Source: Narthecium ossifragum (lineage: Eukaryota; Streptophyta; Magnoliopsida; Dioscoreales; Nartheciaceae). From it: 64,000 nucleotides of DNA. Below, one piece after another: positions 20,500 through 33,467 of this stretch; position 1 is the first letter of the stretch, and each line of letters begins with the position of its first letter. The stretch covers positions 12,030,779 through 12,094,778 of the forward strand of contig OY986971.1 of the NCBI GenBank assembly GCA_963920575.1, given 5' to 3'. A program made the translations under genes and the position numbers. The notes beneath the pieces were generated by a model. The model was given only the letters and a program-made list of their open reading frames with translations. It was not told where the DNA came from and ran no database searches.

Positions 20500-23298
20500 T
20501 TAGGAATAATATCGCTTGAGAAACTTGCCATTCACCGGAGGTGGGGTATATTCACCATCCGGGGAAATAATTTTATAAGCTCCATTAGTATAGACCTCTT
20601 GAACTATGAAAGGCCCTTCCCATTTAGGATCAAATTTCCCTTGGGTTCTTCTGGAGACGACCATGGGTCGGACCACGGCGAGGACCAGGTCTCCGACTTT
20701 GAACGAGCGGCGCTTCACTTTCTTGTCGAAGAATCTGGAAACTCTGGCTTGGTACATCTCTAGATTTTGCTGGGCTTCCATGCGCCGTTCTTCTAGGCTA
20801 TCGAGCTCGTCGAGCCTTAATTTTGCAGCCTGGTCTTCTGTCAAGCCTTCATGTAGAGTGACTCTGAGGGAAGGTACCTGAATTTCGAGAGGAAGGACTG
20901 CTTCCCCCCCAAAGACAAGCGAATAAGGGGTTGCCCCTGTCGGAGTCTTCATTGTGGTATGGTATGCCCAGAGATTCTCCAGCAGCTTCTCGTGCCATTC
21001 CCTCTTGTCTTTATGAACTACTTTCTTCAGGAGCTTGCAAAGAACCTTGTTAAATGCCTCTGCCTGTCCGTTGGTTGCGGCGTTATATGCCGATGAGAAA
21101 CGGTGCTTAATTTTATACTTGACGCACAATCATTCTACATTTCTGTTTTTGAAGGGTGTACCGTTATCTGAGATAATCTTTGCAGGGATCCCAAATCGGT
21201 AGATAATGTGCATCTTGATGAACTGTACTATCGTCTCCCCCCTTGTATTTTTTAAAGGAACAGCTTCCGCCCATTTGGAGAAGTAGTCGGTCGCTGCTAG
21301 GATATATGAGTGGCCTTTCGACGAAGATGGCTAGATGGGGCCCACGATGTCTAACCCCCATGCTTCAAAAGGCCAGGAGACGCTTGTAGGATGAAGTGGC
21401 TCCGGGGGCTGGTGTATGAAGTCTGCGTGGATTTGGCAGACGTGACATTTTCTAACATACTCGATGGAGTCGCGCACCATAGAAGGCCAGTAGTATCCCA
21501 AATGCTTTAGCTGGTTATACAATTTAGGACCTGACTGATGTGCTTCGCAGATGCCCGAGTGGACTTCTTGGAGTGCTGACGCCGCTTCTTCATTAGAAAG
21601 GCATCGGAGTAAAAGCCCGTCGTACGACCTCTGGTATAATGCGTCATTGACACAAGCGTATTTCGTCACCCTTCTTCTTAGCCTCAACCTCTCTTGGGGA
21701 TTTGTAGGGAGTATCCCGGACATGAGATAATCAAGGAAGGGGCCTCTCCAGTCAGGTGTTTGTATTTCTGATGTGGAGACGACATTGACGAGATTTGGCA
21801 TGTATATATTTGGAACTTCTTCAAGTAGGGGAGTGAGGACTCGCCTGTCCTCAACCCTTACTTCTAACGTTCCTGAAGGTGAGAGGACCATGGTTGCGGC
21901 TAGACCGGCTAGAGCATCCGCCTTTTGGTTTTGGGATCGTGGGACGTGTTGAATCTTCAGCTCCTTGAAGCAATCGATGAGTCCCTTGGCCCTGATAAAA
22001 TAAGGAATTAATTCTTCTTTCTTGACTGCGTAAGTGCCGAGGATTTGATTTATGATGAGTTGGGAGTCTCCGTAAGCATTGAGCGGGTCCATCCCCATTT
22101 CTAGCGCTATCTCTAATCCGATAACGAGGGCTTCGTACTCTGCCATGTTGTTGGATGACGCTGAAGTTAGTGCAAAGGAATACGGGATCAAGGCTTGCGT
22201 CGGAGTGACAAAAATTATTCCTGCCTCCGCTCCTGAATGTCTGCATGCTCCGTCAAAGTACATTTCCCAAGGAGGTTGAATGTCGGTGACGAATACTTCT
22301 TCATCTGGTAAATCATCTTCTACAGTTGCATTGCTTGGCACCGGATGAGCGGCGAGAAAGTCCGCCAGGGCTTGCCCTTTGACAGCCTTTTGTGGGACGT
22401 ATGCTATGTCGAACTGAGATAATAGCATCGCCCATTTTGCAAGCCGTCCGGAAAGGACTAGCTTTTTTAGAATGTATCGCAAGGGATCAGTTTTGGAGAC
22501 GAGCTGTATAGGATGCTCCAGGAGATAATGACGAAGCTTCTGAGCGGCGAACACTAACGACAAGCATACTTTCTCCATCTCCGAATAATTATGCTCGGCC
22601 CCAACCAAGGTTCGGCTAAGATAGTAGTGGGCTCTCTCCTTGCCTTCATCATCATGCTGTGCAAGCAAAGCTCCCAGCGATCCGGGCAGAGCTGCCGTAT
22701 ACAGGATCAAGGGTTTTCCTTTGATAGGGGAGGCTAGAACTGGCGGGTTGATGAGATACTCTTTTATGCTTTGAAAAGCGTTCTGGCAAGATTTATCCCA
22801 TTCAAACGGAGCTCCTTTCTTCATGAGATGAGAAAATGGTTTGCAACGGCCAGCCAAATTGGAGATGAACCTTCGTATGTAGGCAAGTCGTCCTTGTAGG
22901 CTCTTGAGCTCGTGAAGGTTGCGAGGCGGAGGCATCAACAAGATTGCTTTAGCTTTAGCATGGTCGACTTGGATTCCTTGTTTGTGAACCACGAACCCGA
23001 GAAGCTTGCCGGACGTGACACCGAACGCGCACTTCATTGGATTCATCTTTAGGTTGTACCGCCTTAGCCTTTCGAAAACTTTGGTGAGGTGTTTGAAGTG
23101 ATCTTGCCTATGCTTCGTCTTCACCACTAAATCATCGACATAGCACTCCACGATGTCATGAAGGAGGTCGTTGAAGATGACTGTCATGGCTCTTTGATAG
23201 GTGGCCCCTGCGTTCTTCAACCCGAACGGCATCACTGTATAACAGAATATGCCTTTCGGTGTGTGAAAAGCGGTAAGTTCTTCGTCTTCAGGAGCCAT
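20500..23298 (-). pseudogene. E2 pol: RT core, RNase H, second RNase H, integrase
   Basis: The frame opens just after the RT frameshift with APEDEELTAFHTPKGIF. The catalytic YVDD is at 23142-23131. RNase H follows (SLVFAAQKLRHYLLEHPIQ). A second RNase H-like domain (YFDGACRHSGAEAG, then NNMAEYEALVIGLEIA and KADALAGLA) marks the Tat lineage. The integrase zinc region has the HHCC pattern, ending KCHVCQIH. The integrase core is cut by TAG at 21331-21333 and TGA at 21130-21132, both in frame with the rest. The C-terminal part to 20500 keeps NAATNGQAEAFNKVL and GPFIVQEVY. Each stop is one base from a sense codon, so decay is recent. Confidence 0.9.
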
Positions 23299-23300
23299 TT

Positions 23301-26228
23301 TTATTTTTTGTACCCCGAGTATCTGTCCATAAAAGACAGAATCTCATGACCCGTGGCTGCGTCGACCATGAGTTCCGTAATGGGTAGCGAAAAGTCATCT
23401 TTTGGGCAGGCTTTATATAGATCCCTGAAATCTATGCAGATTCTCAGTTGACCATTCTTCTTCTTCACGGGAACGATGTTTGCGAGCGACTTGGGATACT
23501 GCACCTCCCGGATGAAACCTGCGTTGATAAGTTTGTCGACCTCAGTGATGATTTTTGGGATCAACTCGGGTTGAAAGCGTCTCTGAGACTGCTTGATGGG
23601 GCGAACATCTTCTTCTGTGGCGAGACGATGGACAGCTACATTGACATCCAAACCTGGCATCTCCTTGTAGCTCCAAGCGAACACGTCTCGATTTTGCCGA
23701 AGAAAGAGAATAAATTGATTCTTCTCGTCCGGCGTCATATGAGAGCTGATGAATGTTGGACGAGGATCATCTTCTGCCCCCAAGTTGATTTCTTCTAAGT
23801 CGTCTACAGTTGCTTGACCATCGTTTTCGAGCTGTGGCGACGCTCCTTGGAGGTCGACGACATCTATGGAAGTGGCGCATACTTGAAACTCATATCCAAG
23901 CCCTGTTCTGCCAAAGGTCAAGTCTTCGCCGTAACGAATGGCCTCTTTTTGCGATTCCGTCAGGAGTTCTTCAAAGGGTTGTTTCTTGCCTCGACCTTCG
24001 CACAGACCTTCTCCGGAATTGATGTCATATCCCATGCGATCCATCATATGCAGTGACATTTGATCATAGAACAGTATGGGCAACCTTGTATTTATCACTT
24101 GTGTATCCGCTGTGATCGGGGAAGCTTGTATGAACTTGACCGGTTGTCCGTACTTCATGTTCCCTTCATCGCCGCCTATTTCTTCATTCATCTGGGCTTT
24201 CCCTTTGTTTGGGGCCGGCTTGACGTAAGAAGGCAGGAGTCTTGGGAGAGGCACCGGGAAATCTTGAAGAAAGGATTTAGAGAGCTTCTCTTCAACAACT
24301 GTGAATATTGGATCTCCAGGCTTCCTTTGACTGCTTGGAACATAGCGATATGTCTTCTTCCCTTGTGGAGGCTTCTTCTCTTGCTGAACTTCCATGGTGA
24401 ACCTTTCCGTGAAGCCCATATCCGCAGTAGGTGTGGGGTCACGTTTCTTCAGCTTTAACGGCGGTTCTAGATAGAACTTGGCGTCGGCGAAGAATGCTTC
24501 CCCTGGTGTGAATGGCTTCATGTCGGCGAACACCCTCTTGACGTCGCCTTCAGGAGTCTGATACTTGAAACACTGATGGAGTGTTGAAGGAACCACCTTG
24601 TATTCATGGAGCCAAGGCCTCCCTAACAGTGCATTATAAGAGGTTCGAGCGTCGATAACATGGAAAACGACGCTCGTAGCCATGTCTTGAAATTTTAGTG
24701 CTAGATGTATAGAACCTAGCACATGTTGTCCGGCTTGGTTGAAGCCTTGGACTATTATGTTACTTGACGTCAAGTCATCGATATCATATCCTAAGTCACG
24801 AAGTGTTTTGAGTGGCAGAAGATTAATTGCCGACCCGCAGTCTAACATTACTCGTGACGTAGGAACGTTATCGATATCACCGGTCATTAATAACGGCCTA
24901 TTATGAGGTTTTGCCTCGAGTAATAGGTCGTCATCGGAAAAATTTATGTTTAAGCTTTCGACTACATGGGCGTTAGTTTGGGGGACTTCTGCCCGGTAGT
25001 CGTCAGGAAAAGATAATGCAGTTATAAGAGACCTACGAAAATCATGCGAGAGACACAAGGCATCGTACACGCTAAGCAATGCAGGTATTTTCTTTAAATG
25101 AGAAACAACATTGTACTTGAGAGACTCATTCGAGTTTACATCATGCATTGCTTGTTGCGGTTCTTGGTCTCTTCCTCTCGGACGCGGAGGTTGGGAATCT
25201 GGAAGTCGGAGCCCGGAGCGGGTGACGACCTCGTGGACCTCGGCCTTCTCTTCTTCTGGGAAGCAGAGGGACTCATCATCATCCTCCAAAACGCCTATGG
25301 TGAAGCAAGAGTAATCTTCGGTGTCCCAAGGGACATTGCTTTGCGGCACATGTGGCTTCCTAGCTCGGAAATCCGTGGAGACTTGATGAATGAACCCTTC
25401 TATCTCTTCACGATTCATCACCTTTGTCAAGATCTTGTACTTCGGAGATCTGTGTCGCTTCGGCCTTGGTTGCCAATCTCGGGGAAGCGGAGGTCTTGGA
25501 GGGTTATATCTGGCGGCCTTAATCCTTTGATTGAAGGCTTGTTTCTTCTTCTGTCTTTTGCTGAAGTAGGTTTTGCCGAAGCGATCATAACTCGGCTCCA
25601 TGTCGGACCAGATTTCTTCATCATCCGAGTCAGGGGGGTACAATTCTCCCAAGGTAGACCTAGAGCTTCCCTCGACGGACACCTGGACAGGAACCACGCG
25701 TTTCTCTGGGGGAGAAGTAGACATATATCTATTCTCAACGTCACTGGGAGGAAGTGTTTGAGGGATGCACTCCATTTCTCTATGAGCAAATGTCGAGGGT
25801 GTGTACTCTTCATATAAAGATCCAGATCCAGCCACAGTTGTGATCATGTGCGTCGACTCTGTCCTCTTCTCTTTTTGAAGCTTCTTTAGGAGCCCGGCGT
25901 CCATGACTCCTTCGTCGATCAGCTTCTGGATCTTGTCCTTGAGGACGAAGCAATCTTGAAGGGTGTGACCCAGTATCCTATGGTAGTGGCAGTACTTGGG
26001 CTCGTCCACCTTATTTGCTTCTTCAGGGCGTCGTGGCTCCGGGAGCTCTAGAAGTCCGATATCCAGCAAGCCCTTGAAGATGTCAGAGACCTCTTCCCGG
26101 GGAAAGGAGTACTCCTTTTCTATCCTCTCTTTAAGAGTCTTTATCCGCCGTTGTGTCGGTTCCGACGAGCTATCCCTGGACCGAAATTGTTCTCTGGGAA
26201 CATAAGTCTCCTTTGGTTTCGGGCGCAT
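23301..26228 (-). pseudogene. E2 gag end, protease and RT start
   Basis: A 975-codon frame. Near its start is a Tat-type zinc knuckle, CHYHRILGHTLQDC. The middle has an aspartic-protease-like motif (MLDCGSAINLLPL). A G-patch-like segment follows (MGYDINSGEGLCEGRG, then GLGYEF). The N-terminal part of reverse transcriptase follows (DVRPIKQSQRRF, then IVPVKKKNGQLRICIDFRDL). It ends in an A-rich run at about 23301-23310, where a one-base loss relative to the downstream frame stops it; the next frame continues at 23298. The run makes a sequencing or assembly indel possible. The upstream gag frame overlaps it by 59 bases in a different phase. Confidence 0.85.
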
Positions 26229-28590
26229 GTGTTGTGGAGGTTTGCAGCACTGCCTTCCCCTTTGGTGGAGCTCTATTTTTCTTGGCGCGATCTAAGACCC
26301 CATCTGTTGTATGAGTTTTCCTGGCTATATGGTGCAGGTAGTTTTCGATGTCCGTGGCTTTAGAGGCCAATTCCTCGAAGGAGAGCGGACGAACGCCCAG
26401 CAAGTATAGTGCCATCTCCGGACGCAGGTTGTTCATACACATCCGTACAGCTTCTGCTTCTGTGATGGGCTGCGGGCAGTGGATGCTTAAGTTCCTCCAT
26501 CTGTTGATGAAATCCGCGGCCTTCTCGTGTGGACTCTGCTCAGTTTGGGTGAGCTCCGTAATCCCCACGCTCCTTTGGGTATTATAGAACCTTTGAAGAA
26601 ATGCCTCCTGCATTTGTTCCCATGAGGCGATGGATCCCGTAGGCAGCTTGCTGTACCAAGTAAACGCCGGCCCAGAGAGGGTTTGGACGAACTGACGCAG
26701 TAACAGCGCACCGTTATGAGCCGTGTCCTGGCAAGCCGCAAGGAAATGAGCAATGTGCTCATGCGGAGATCCACTCCCGCTAAACTTGGCGAATTGAGGC
26801 TGCCGATAGTTAGCTGGGTATGTGACCAAGTCTATATCCGCAGGGTATGGCTTCATGTATCCCGGCCTCATGGCATACTGGTTTTGCATGTGGAAGGCCC
26901 TCACACTCTCGGCGACTAGTTTTTGTACAGTGTCAAGAGGTACCATATTGGGCGACACATTCGCATGAGAATTATTTTCAGCATGTGAATTATTTTCAGG
27001 AGGCACTTGAGCCCTGAGGCTGGCTATCTCGGCATCCTTCAGTTGTAGCGCGTTCCTCAATTGCTCCAACTCTTCTTCAACAGTGGTAGCAAAGACTTGG
27101 TAGCGCTCAGGTGAAGAGGATCTGCTTGTGGGCGACTCGTTCACCGGGGATTCAGGGAGAGTAGGAAATTGGTGTTCATATGATGCCTCGGAAGCCACGT
27201 CTTTACTGCCAAGGGAGCGAGTGACGCTTCTAGTCCATGGACGGTTTGGCAAATTGACGAAAACACATTTTTGAGGTTCTTCGACGGCGGTTTTCTTCCT
27301 TCGTCTTTTTGGCGGAACACTTGAAGACGTATTGGAGGAAGTGGGCATCTCGTCGTCTTGAACTCCAATGGGCATTGCTGCCATGATATCAAATTCGTTC
27401 TCTTGAATGACCTCCTCTGTGTTTTGACTTATCTCTGATGAAACCTCGGATGAGGTGGTCTTGAGTGATCCCCCATAGTAAGGACAACTTGAACCACCAG
27501 CATGGAACGGAGGACGATGCGCAGCCACCTTTGACTTCGTATTCTTTCCGACGGGCTTCTCTGCCTTGACAAGGACATGGGAGAACCGTGGTTGATTGAA
27601 GCTTTCTTCAGGCTGGAGACTGTCGTCATTGAAATGAAGGGTGATGGCGTCGCCTATATCAGAGCTCGCTTCACCTTGAAGACTCTACAGCTCCTGGGTG
27701 ATGTAGTATGTGTAAGCTACCCGCATATCCTCGACGTAATTCTGACGAGTCGGGTGTTTGGGCTCCGCATTCCTCCGTTGGCGTTCATACTCTGCTCGGA
27801 GTAACTGAACATAGTAGTACCGAACGTGGATCGATGCTTCATCATTTCCTGTTGCGTGGAGGCCAATCCAGGGTTTGTCGGGGTACACCTCGTAATGGGC
27901 TTCGTAATCAACCTTAGGGGCTACCTGCGTCTTCGCAACAGATGGATAGATCATTTCGCCTTTCAGACATTCGGCACATGGTGCGGAGATTGTCTGGATT
28001 GCAGAAGCTTCCTTGGCCACCACTGGTCTTCTCTTGGAAGTAACAAGGGTAAAGCCTTCGTCATCGGTCGAAACGGGTTCGACGCGAGTGACTTCCCCCG
28101 GCTGCCTCTGCGGAACAAACGCCTTTGATTGTCTGGCTGCCACTGTGAGTGACTTGCTAGTTGGAACTTTGGCATTCTCGGCTTGATGGGTGCGAGATCC
28201 AGCTGAGGAACCCCCGACACTTGGGTGATCTTGGGGAGTCTTCATCTTCATTTGGCGACTCGATCCCTTTGACGGCGCCGACATCTTTGGCTTGACACGA
28301 GATCCATTTGCGACCATCTTGCTTTTGCCAGATCCAACTGAGGGAGCTTCATCGTCATGCTTCCTTTGATGAGCCCGGAACCCGTCTTGGCGAGTCACCA
28401 TCTTCTCACGAGATCCCACGATAGTCTTTGCTTGTGCATCGGAGGTAGCTGCTCCTGGAGTGGTGAAGGAAACTTTTGATGGCGTTGTTGGCATCGGAAG
28501 GCCGTCGCTTCCAATCGGGATATCAAACGAGAGGTCGCCGAAGCGAATAGTGACGAACGCTTCCAAAGTTGCCTGCGCGATATCCTTCAT
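26170..28590 (-). pseudogene. E2 gag, split by one TAG
   Basis: Two frames that look separate (28590-27685 and the frame ending at 26170) are in the same phase and separated only by TAG at 27685-27687. The N-terminal 300 residues are basic and serine/lysine-rich with no known domain. The C-terminal part has the retrotransposon gag core (FAKFSGSGSPHEHIAHFLAA, WEQMQEAFLQRF, FINRWRNLS). The zinc knuckle lies in the next frame (pol-side, 26228 onward), so a second break falls inside gag. I start at the ATG at 28590, shortly downstream of the 5' LTR and primer site. Confidence 0.8.
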
Positions 28591-28732
28591 TTAAGAAGTT
28601 AGATTTGTCAAGATGTAAGAGTATATATGTATTTTTTTTTATTTTTTTCATTTTGATGATTTGTTTTTCATCATCATTTTCTTTTCTTTTCTTCTTTTTT
28701 TTTTTGGATCTAGAGATGGGAGGTAAGGTGTG

Positions 28733-28750
28733 GTCCCACCGGGTGTGCCA
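28733..28750 (-). other. Candidate primer binding site of E2
   Basis: Five bases inside the 5' LTR, the minus strand reads TGGCACACCCGGTGGGAC. It begins TGG as required to pair with a tRNA CCA end. The matching tRNA is not identified. Confidence 0.5.
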
Positions 28751-28755
28751 GATTT

Positions 28756-30798
28756 TATTCGTGGATAAAACGTCGATATCGTTGGGACGAGACCTCTATT
28801 TTATTTCCGAGCAAATCATATTTTAATTTCATATCAGGAAATTGTAGGCACCACACCCCTGGATCTGCCGATCGCGAAGTCAACAGATCCATCATTTACA
28901 TCCCCGTAGGGAATACCTCCGATTCTAAATCCAATAAAATAAACATTTTTATAACAAAAGAAAAGATAAAAAGAAATGCATCACGTGAGGCTTTAGACCA
29001 CCTTCATCGCCATGCACGCCGGTCTTGCCGCAGGGGGGGCTTCAAATCCGGTGGGCTTGAGAGCTTTGTTGTGCAAATGTTTGAGAACAAGATCCGACCT
29101 CTGTTGTCATTGATGAAGTTGGTTTGAAACTGAGGAACACACCAGCTTGAACAGGGGATTACATCGGCTGGAGCTTGAGAACGCCGGCTTGAAAGCTTGA
29201 GAGCGCCTGGGTTTGGACTTCGCTGCCTGCGGGGATGTAACCGGAGCAGAGGAAGTCAGCGGCTGGAGTACAAGGATATCGGCTGGGAGCTTGGGGACGT
29301 TGGCTGGAAGTTTAGAGACGTTGGCTGGAAGCAGAGAACAAAACAGGGGAGTGGAGCTTGTCTTCAAAGCCGCCGGGAGAGAGAGAGAGCCTTGGCTCGA
29401 TCTCCGTCGCTGGCGAGGAACTAAGCTAGAGCAACCTTGCTGGAGATCCAAGCCGCAGGTGACGAGCAAGAGAGCGAAGGTTGAGCCGCAGGATCGACGA
29501 GCCTCCTACAGCGTCCACCCAGAGACGCGAGCGTCTCGATGGGTTCCGACTGTGTTGGCTGGATGTACGTCGTCCGGTGGTGCGCAACCTTGGAACCTCA
29601 CCAAAACCTCTTCGTCTTCAACCCTCTTCCTCAGTTTCTTCTTTCACTTCTTCTTCAATTTCTTCAACCGGCTTCTTCTTCAGCCAAACTTCAATGTCTT
29701 CAGCCTCTTTTACCAGCCTACAGCCCCTTCTTCAACCCAGCTTCGACCAGACCATTCAGAATCCAGCTTCAATCCGGCTCAGACCAGCCTTCCAGCGTTC
29801 TTCCACCCAGCTTAGACCAAGCTTCAACGCCTACAGCCAAGACCAGCCTTCAGCCTCTTTAACCCAGCTCCGACCAGCCCTCTCTTCAACCCATGCCTCC
29901 TCTATTTATAGGCACGAGAGGTCTATCTCTTTGTATGGAATGGGATCATGGATCCCTTAATCAAAGGATGTTGATTGCCCTTAAGATTGCTCATCCTTTC
30001 GTATAAGGATAGCTACAACGAGATCAAAGGGATGTTGATTTCATATATTTTTTATATGGTATGAGCGGGTGATGCTGGTTTATTTCTTTTTTTTATTTAT
30101 TTATATGGTATGGACGAGTGAGGCTGGTTTATATATATATCTTATATATATTATATATATATATGGTATGGACGTGTATAAGGACGACCAACCATGCAGC
30201 CCATGGAGATTTGCTGATTTTTGTTTTAGCGGATTTATCTTTTGAAATTCGAAAGTGCTGTTCGAATCTCGATTTTGAATATTTCTCATGTCCATTGTTA
30301 TTTAAATATTTGTCCAGATTCGATAAATCATATGTGAATATTTTCTCCTATACAGAATATTTATCTGAATTCTAACTATTTACCGGGATTTTACCAAAAC
30401 ATCCTCAGTGGTCATATATGTCAGACCAAAATATTTTGAGGGTGGAATGGTTAATTTTCAGACAATTATACCCTGAGGGTGTGAATTGCCCAAAATACCC
30501 CTGGGGGCTAGCTGTTACAGTAAAATTACCAGAAAACCCCTGCGTTCATATGGCTTATTTAGGGTGCCGTCGAAGCCATCCAGGGTTATGTAAAATGTTA
30601 TAGGAAGTATAAGCCTGTATTTTTTTGCCTAAATTCCTAATACACCCTTGGGCAGGTGATGCCATCAAAATTAGGACACGCATTTATCGGGCATTTTTAA
30701 ATATGTTTTAAGCTTGCTTGAGTCTATTTGATGTTGTTTTGACTCAAACAAACCGTGGGTACTGCGATCTTTTGGTCTAGCCAAAATTGATGTCAACA
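28756..30798 (-). repeat. E2 5' LTR
   Basis: 2,043 bases. The terminus next to the internal region reads TATTCGTGG, where the 3' LTR has TGTTCGTGG, so one terminal base has changed. The TATA box is at 29902-29911. The sequence otherwise parallels 12707-14743. Confidence 0.92.
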
Positions 30799-30803
30799 CC
30801 AAG

Positions 30804-31455
30804 GCCAAGTGCTAAGGATGCAACCGATGTGTTCCCGACGTGGTCCCCAGGCAGTGGTATCCCTGCTGGGTAAGGGTGATCATGCCTGGTACTGTTCCCC
30901 TGTCAGTGCTTAGGGTGATCTTGGTAGAGTGACCAAGAGAGAGGTTCATGACAGGAGCCCTTGGGACATCGGTGGGTTATGGGACCCGTGGCATCCGTTA
31001 GACTTAGGGTAGGAGACAACACTGTTGTTGTTTTCCTCCTTTCAGTGTGCCGTAGAGTAGAACCCTACTGGGCTTTTTGCTCATTCCTACCCGGGCTGCG
31101 TTTGCAGGTGCAGGCGGCAGTTCTTTTTCGGTGGAGCCGGCAGGATCGGCTTTCGGCGGCGCGGGTACATCCAGGGGCGCTTGAGGTTGCTTGGAGGATT
31201 ATTCATCGTACATTTTGATATATGTTCTTATGTTGTAACCATTTTGGAGAACTTTTGGGATTTTGTATAAATCTGTATATTGGAGCTTAGATATTGTATG
31301 ACTTGATGTTATATTATAATTGAATCTGTTCGCCTCTGGAATACAATTGTGTAATTTAATTATCTTTTCTGCTTTGTATCGCGCCGGTTGATGATGAATA
31401 GTGTTAGGACCCTCACGTCCCGTTCTGGATGGGTTTTCTGGGTCGGGGTGTGACA
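30804..31455 (+). repeat. E1 5' LTR, second part
   Basis: It continues the E1 LTR after E2 and its 5-bp duplication, starting GCCAAGTGCTAAGG as at 38144 in the 3' LTR, and ending GGTGTGACA. The primer site follows. Confidence 0.93.
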
Positions 31456-31458
31456 ACT

Positions 31459-31470
31459 TGGTATCAGAGC
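31459..31470 (+). other. E1 primer binding site (initiator tRNA-Met type)
   Basis: TGGTATCAGAGC, three bases inside the LTR, is the standard plant initiator-methionine tRNA primer site. Confidence 0.9.
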
Positions 31471-31659
31471 AGGCTGTAGGTCCCAGGGATAGGATTAGGA
31501 TTGCGGTTAAGGTTTTGAGCGCGGTTTGGGATAGTTCTAGGAGTAGAGCATCCCTGTGTGCTTGACTGTGCTCATATGTGTTATGCTTTTATTTTATTGA
31601 TTGCTGTTGTGTTTTGTTTTCTTACGGGTGGACACTTGTCGTCTCAATTGAACGTGCAG

Positions 31660-33467
31660 ATGCCAGGGAGCAGGGCTTGCTGTCCAGTGTTGGGTCAGGG
31701 TACCGCGCGCGACCAGCGCGCTGCCCGACGGGCCTTAGGGGCCAACACAGCCGTGCCCCATGTACCTGCACGAGAGCCAGAGCCGAGGATTGAGGTCGTG
31801 CTGGAGGAGGATGCTTCGTTCATCGCCGAGGAGGTCTCTCATCCACTCGACCAGCGTGCTGTTGCGACAGCAGTGGTCGACTTCTAGAGGCTGAACCCTC
31901 CTAGGTTCAGCGGTACTGGAGGCTACCCAGCGGTGGCGGACGACTGGCTGGAGGGAGTCAGTCGCGTCCTTGACACTCTGTTCGTCCAGGATGACCGAGT
32001 TCGGGTCAGACTTGCCGCGTTCCAGCTCGACGGGGACGCTTTGGACTGGTGGCGCTCTTTCCAGGCCGCCAGGGACGGGAGTGACCCATCGTGGGCCGTG
32101 TTTCATTCTTCGTTTCTCGGCGTGTACTTTCCCCGCAGTGCGCGCTCAGCCCTTGTCCGTGAGTACCAGACCCTTTCTCAGGGTACTCAGTCGGTTGTTC
32201 AGTACGCTGCTAGGTTCACCAGACTTGCCAGATTTGCCGGGGCGGTGTCGGCGGATCCTCTTGCCAGAGCTAAGCAGTTTCAGTGGGGGCTTAGGCCCGA
32301 GCTCAGGCATTTGATCGCGGCTCAGCGATCTAGCACGTACGCAGAGGTGTTGGATTGCGCCTTGGCAGTTGAGGCTCAGTTGCAGGAGCCGGGGCCTAGA
32401 GCAGTCCAGCCTGCGTCGTTTGCGAGCACCAGTGGCGGAGTGCAGCCACAGAGAGCAGCTCAGGGCAGGAGGGGTTCGTGGAGGAGGCCGAGGGGCACAC
32501 GACACCAGTAGCCGTACCAGCGTTACCCACCCCAGCAGCAGCCCAGGCAGGGAGGCCAGCCACTTCTTCCGGTTGGGCCTAAGGGGCAGACGTCCGGAGG
32601 AGGCCAGAGCCAGCAGCTAGCGCTTGGTCCTCCTGTGTGCTTTGAGTGCCGGCAGACGGGGCACTTTCGCAGAGACTGTCCGACGTTGAGGGCACAGTTC
32701 GCTCGTGGCGGAGCAGGCGGAGGTTGGCGGACACCAGGCGCCGGGAGAGGCAGAGGTCGCGGCGGAGGTCGAGGCGGACCCAGAGGGGGAGTGTACGCAC
32801 TTCCAGATCGCGAGTACCCAGACTTTGTTCAGCCACCCTTTCAGCCTTACCAGTACCAGCCACCCCAGCAGACTCTAGCACTTCCACCAGCTCCAGTTGA
32901 CCCTCCTGTTCTCAGAGGTACCTTCCAGCTTTTCAGTTCATTTGTAGATGTTCTGATAGATTCTGGGGCATCTCATTCCTTTGTAGCTAGCAACTGTGTG
33001 GCATCGCTAGGGCTAGAGACTGAGCCACTTGGAGTCACACTACACTTAGACACACCCGTCGGCGGAGGAGCTCGTGTTGAGCTGATCTGCCGTTCTTGCG
33101 AGTTGGAGGTTGGGGGCCTCCGTGTCTTTCTAGACCTTCGAGTGCTAGACATGGTCGGGTTTGACGTGATTCTCGGTATGGATTGGCTGACTTCATACCG
33201 AGCCGTCATCGACTGTGGCCGTCCTAGGGTGACTGCTTGGACACCTGACGGCTCTCGTTTCGTTCTTTTGGGAGATCGCCAGTCGGCCGATTCCCTCTTG
33301 TGTGCTTGTCTTCCCAGGCGCGAGGGCCAGCTGTCAGCTTTACTGGCGCGCCTTTCCTTGTTCGCTGCAGAGGGAAGTCGAGGGGGCAGTTTACCTGCAG
33401 TTGTTTGTGAGTTTGCTGACGTCTTCCCAGACGAACTACCGGGCCGATCTCTCTGCCAGCTTTCAGG
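31660..33467 (+). pseudogene. E1 gag and protease
   Basis: One frame from ATG at 31660 (MPGSRACCPVLG) is interrupted by TAG at 31885-31887 and 32509-32511, both at sites where CAG fits. The gag core is at about 31890-32390 (FQLDGDALDWWRSFQAARDG, YFPRSARSALVREYQTLSQG). A proline/glutamine and glycine/arginine-rich part and a CCHC zinc knuckle, CFECRQTGHFRRDC, follow near 32638. The aspartic protease motif DSGASHSFVA begins at 32959. Near 33430-33467, between protease and RT, the family-typical linker is missing and the frame changes, so a deletion with a frameshift has joined the two. ORF1 is otherwise well preserved. Confidence 0.92.

Larger units (their letters stand above)
12707..30798 (-). 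mobile_element. E2: Tat-like Ty3/gypsy element carrying an antisense PMD gene
   Basis: The element is in reverse orientation. Its 5' LTR is 28756-30798 and its 3' LTR is 12707-14743. In its own sense it starts TGTTGACATC and ends CGAACA. The target duplication CCAAG is at 12702-12706 and 30799-30803. Gag-pol runs from about 28590 down to 20500 on the minus strand. Pol has a second RNase H domain after the usual one, the mark of the Tat lineage. Between pol and the 3' LTR a two-exon plant mobile domain gene runs on the plus strand. Frame breaks in gag, RT and integrase make it non-autonomous now, though the LTR copies differ only slightly. Confidence 0.93.
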
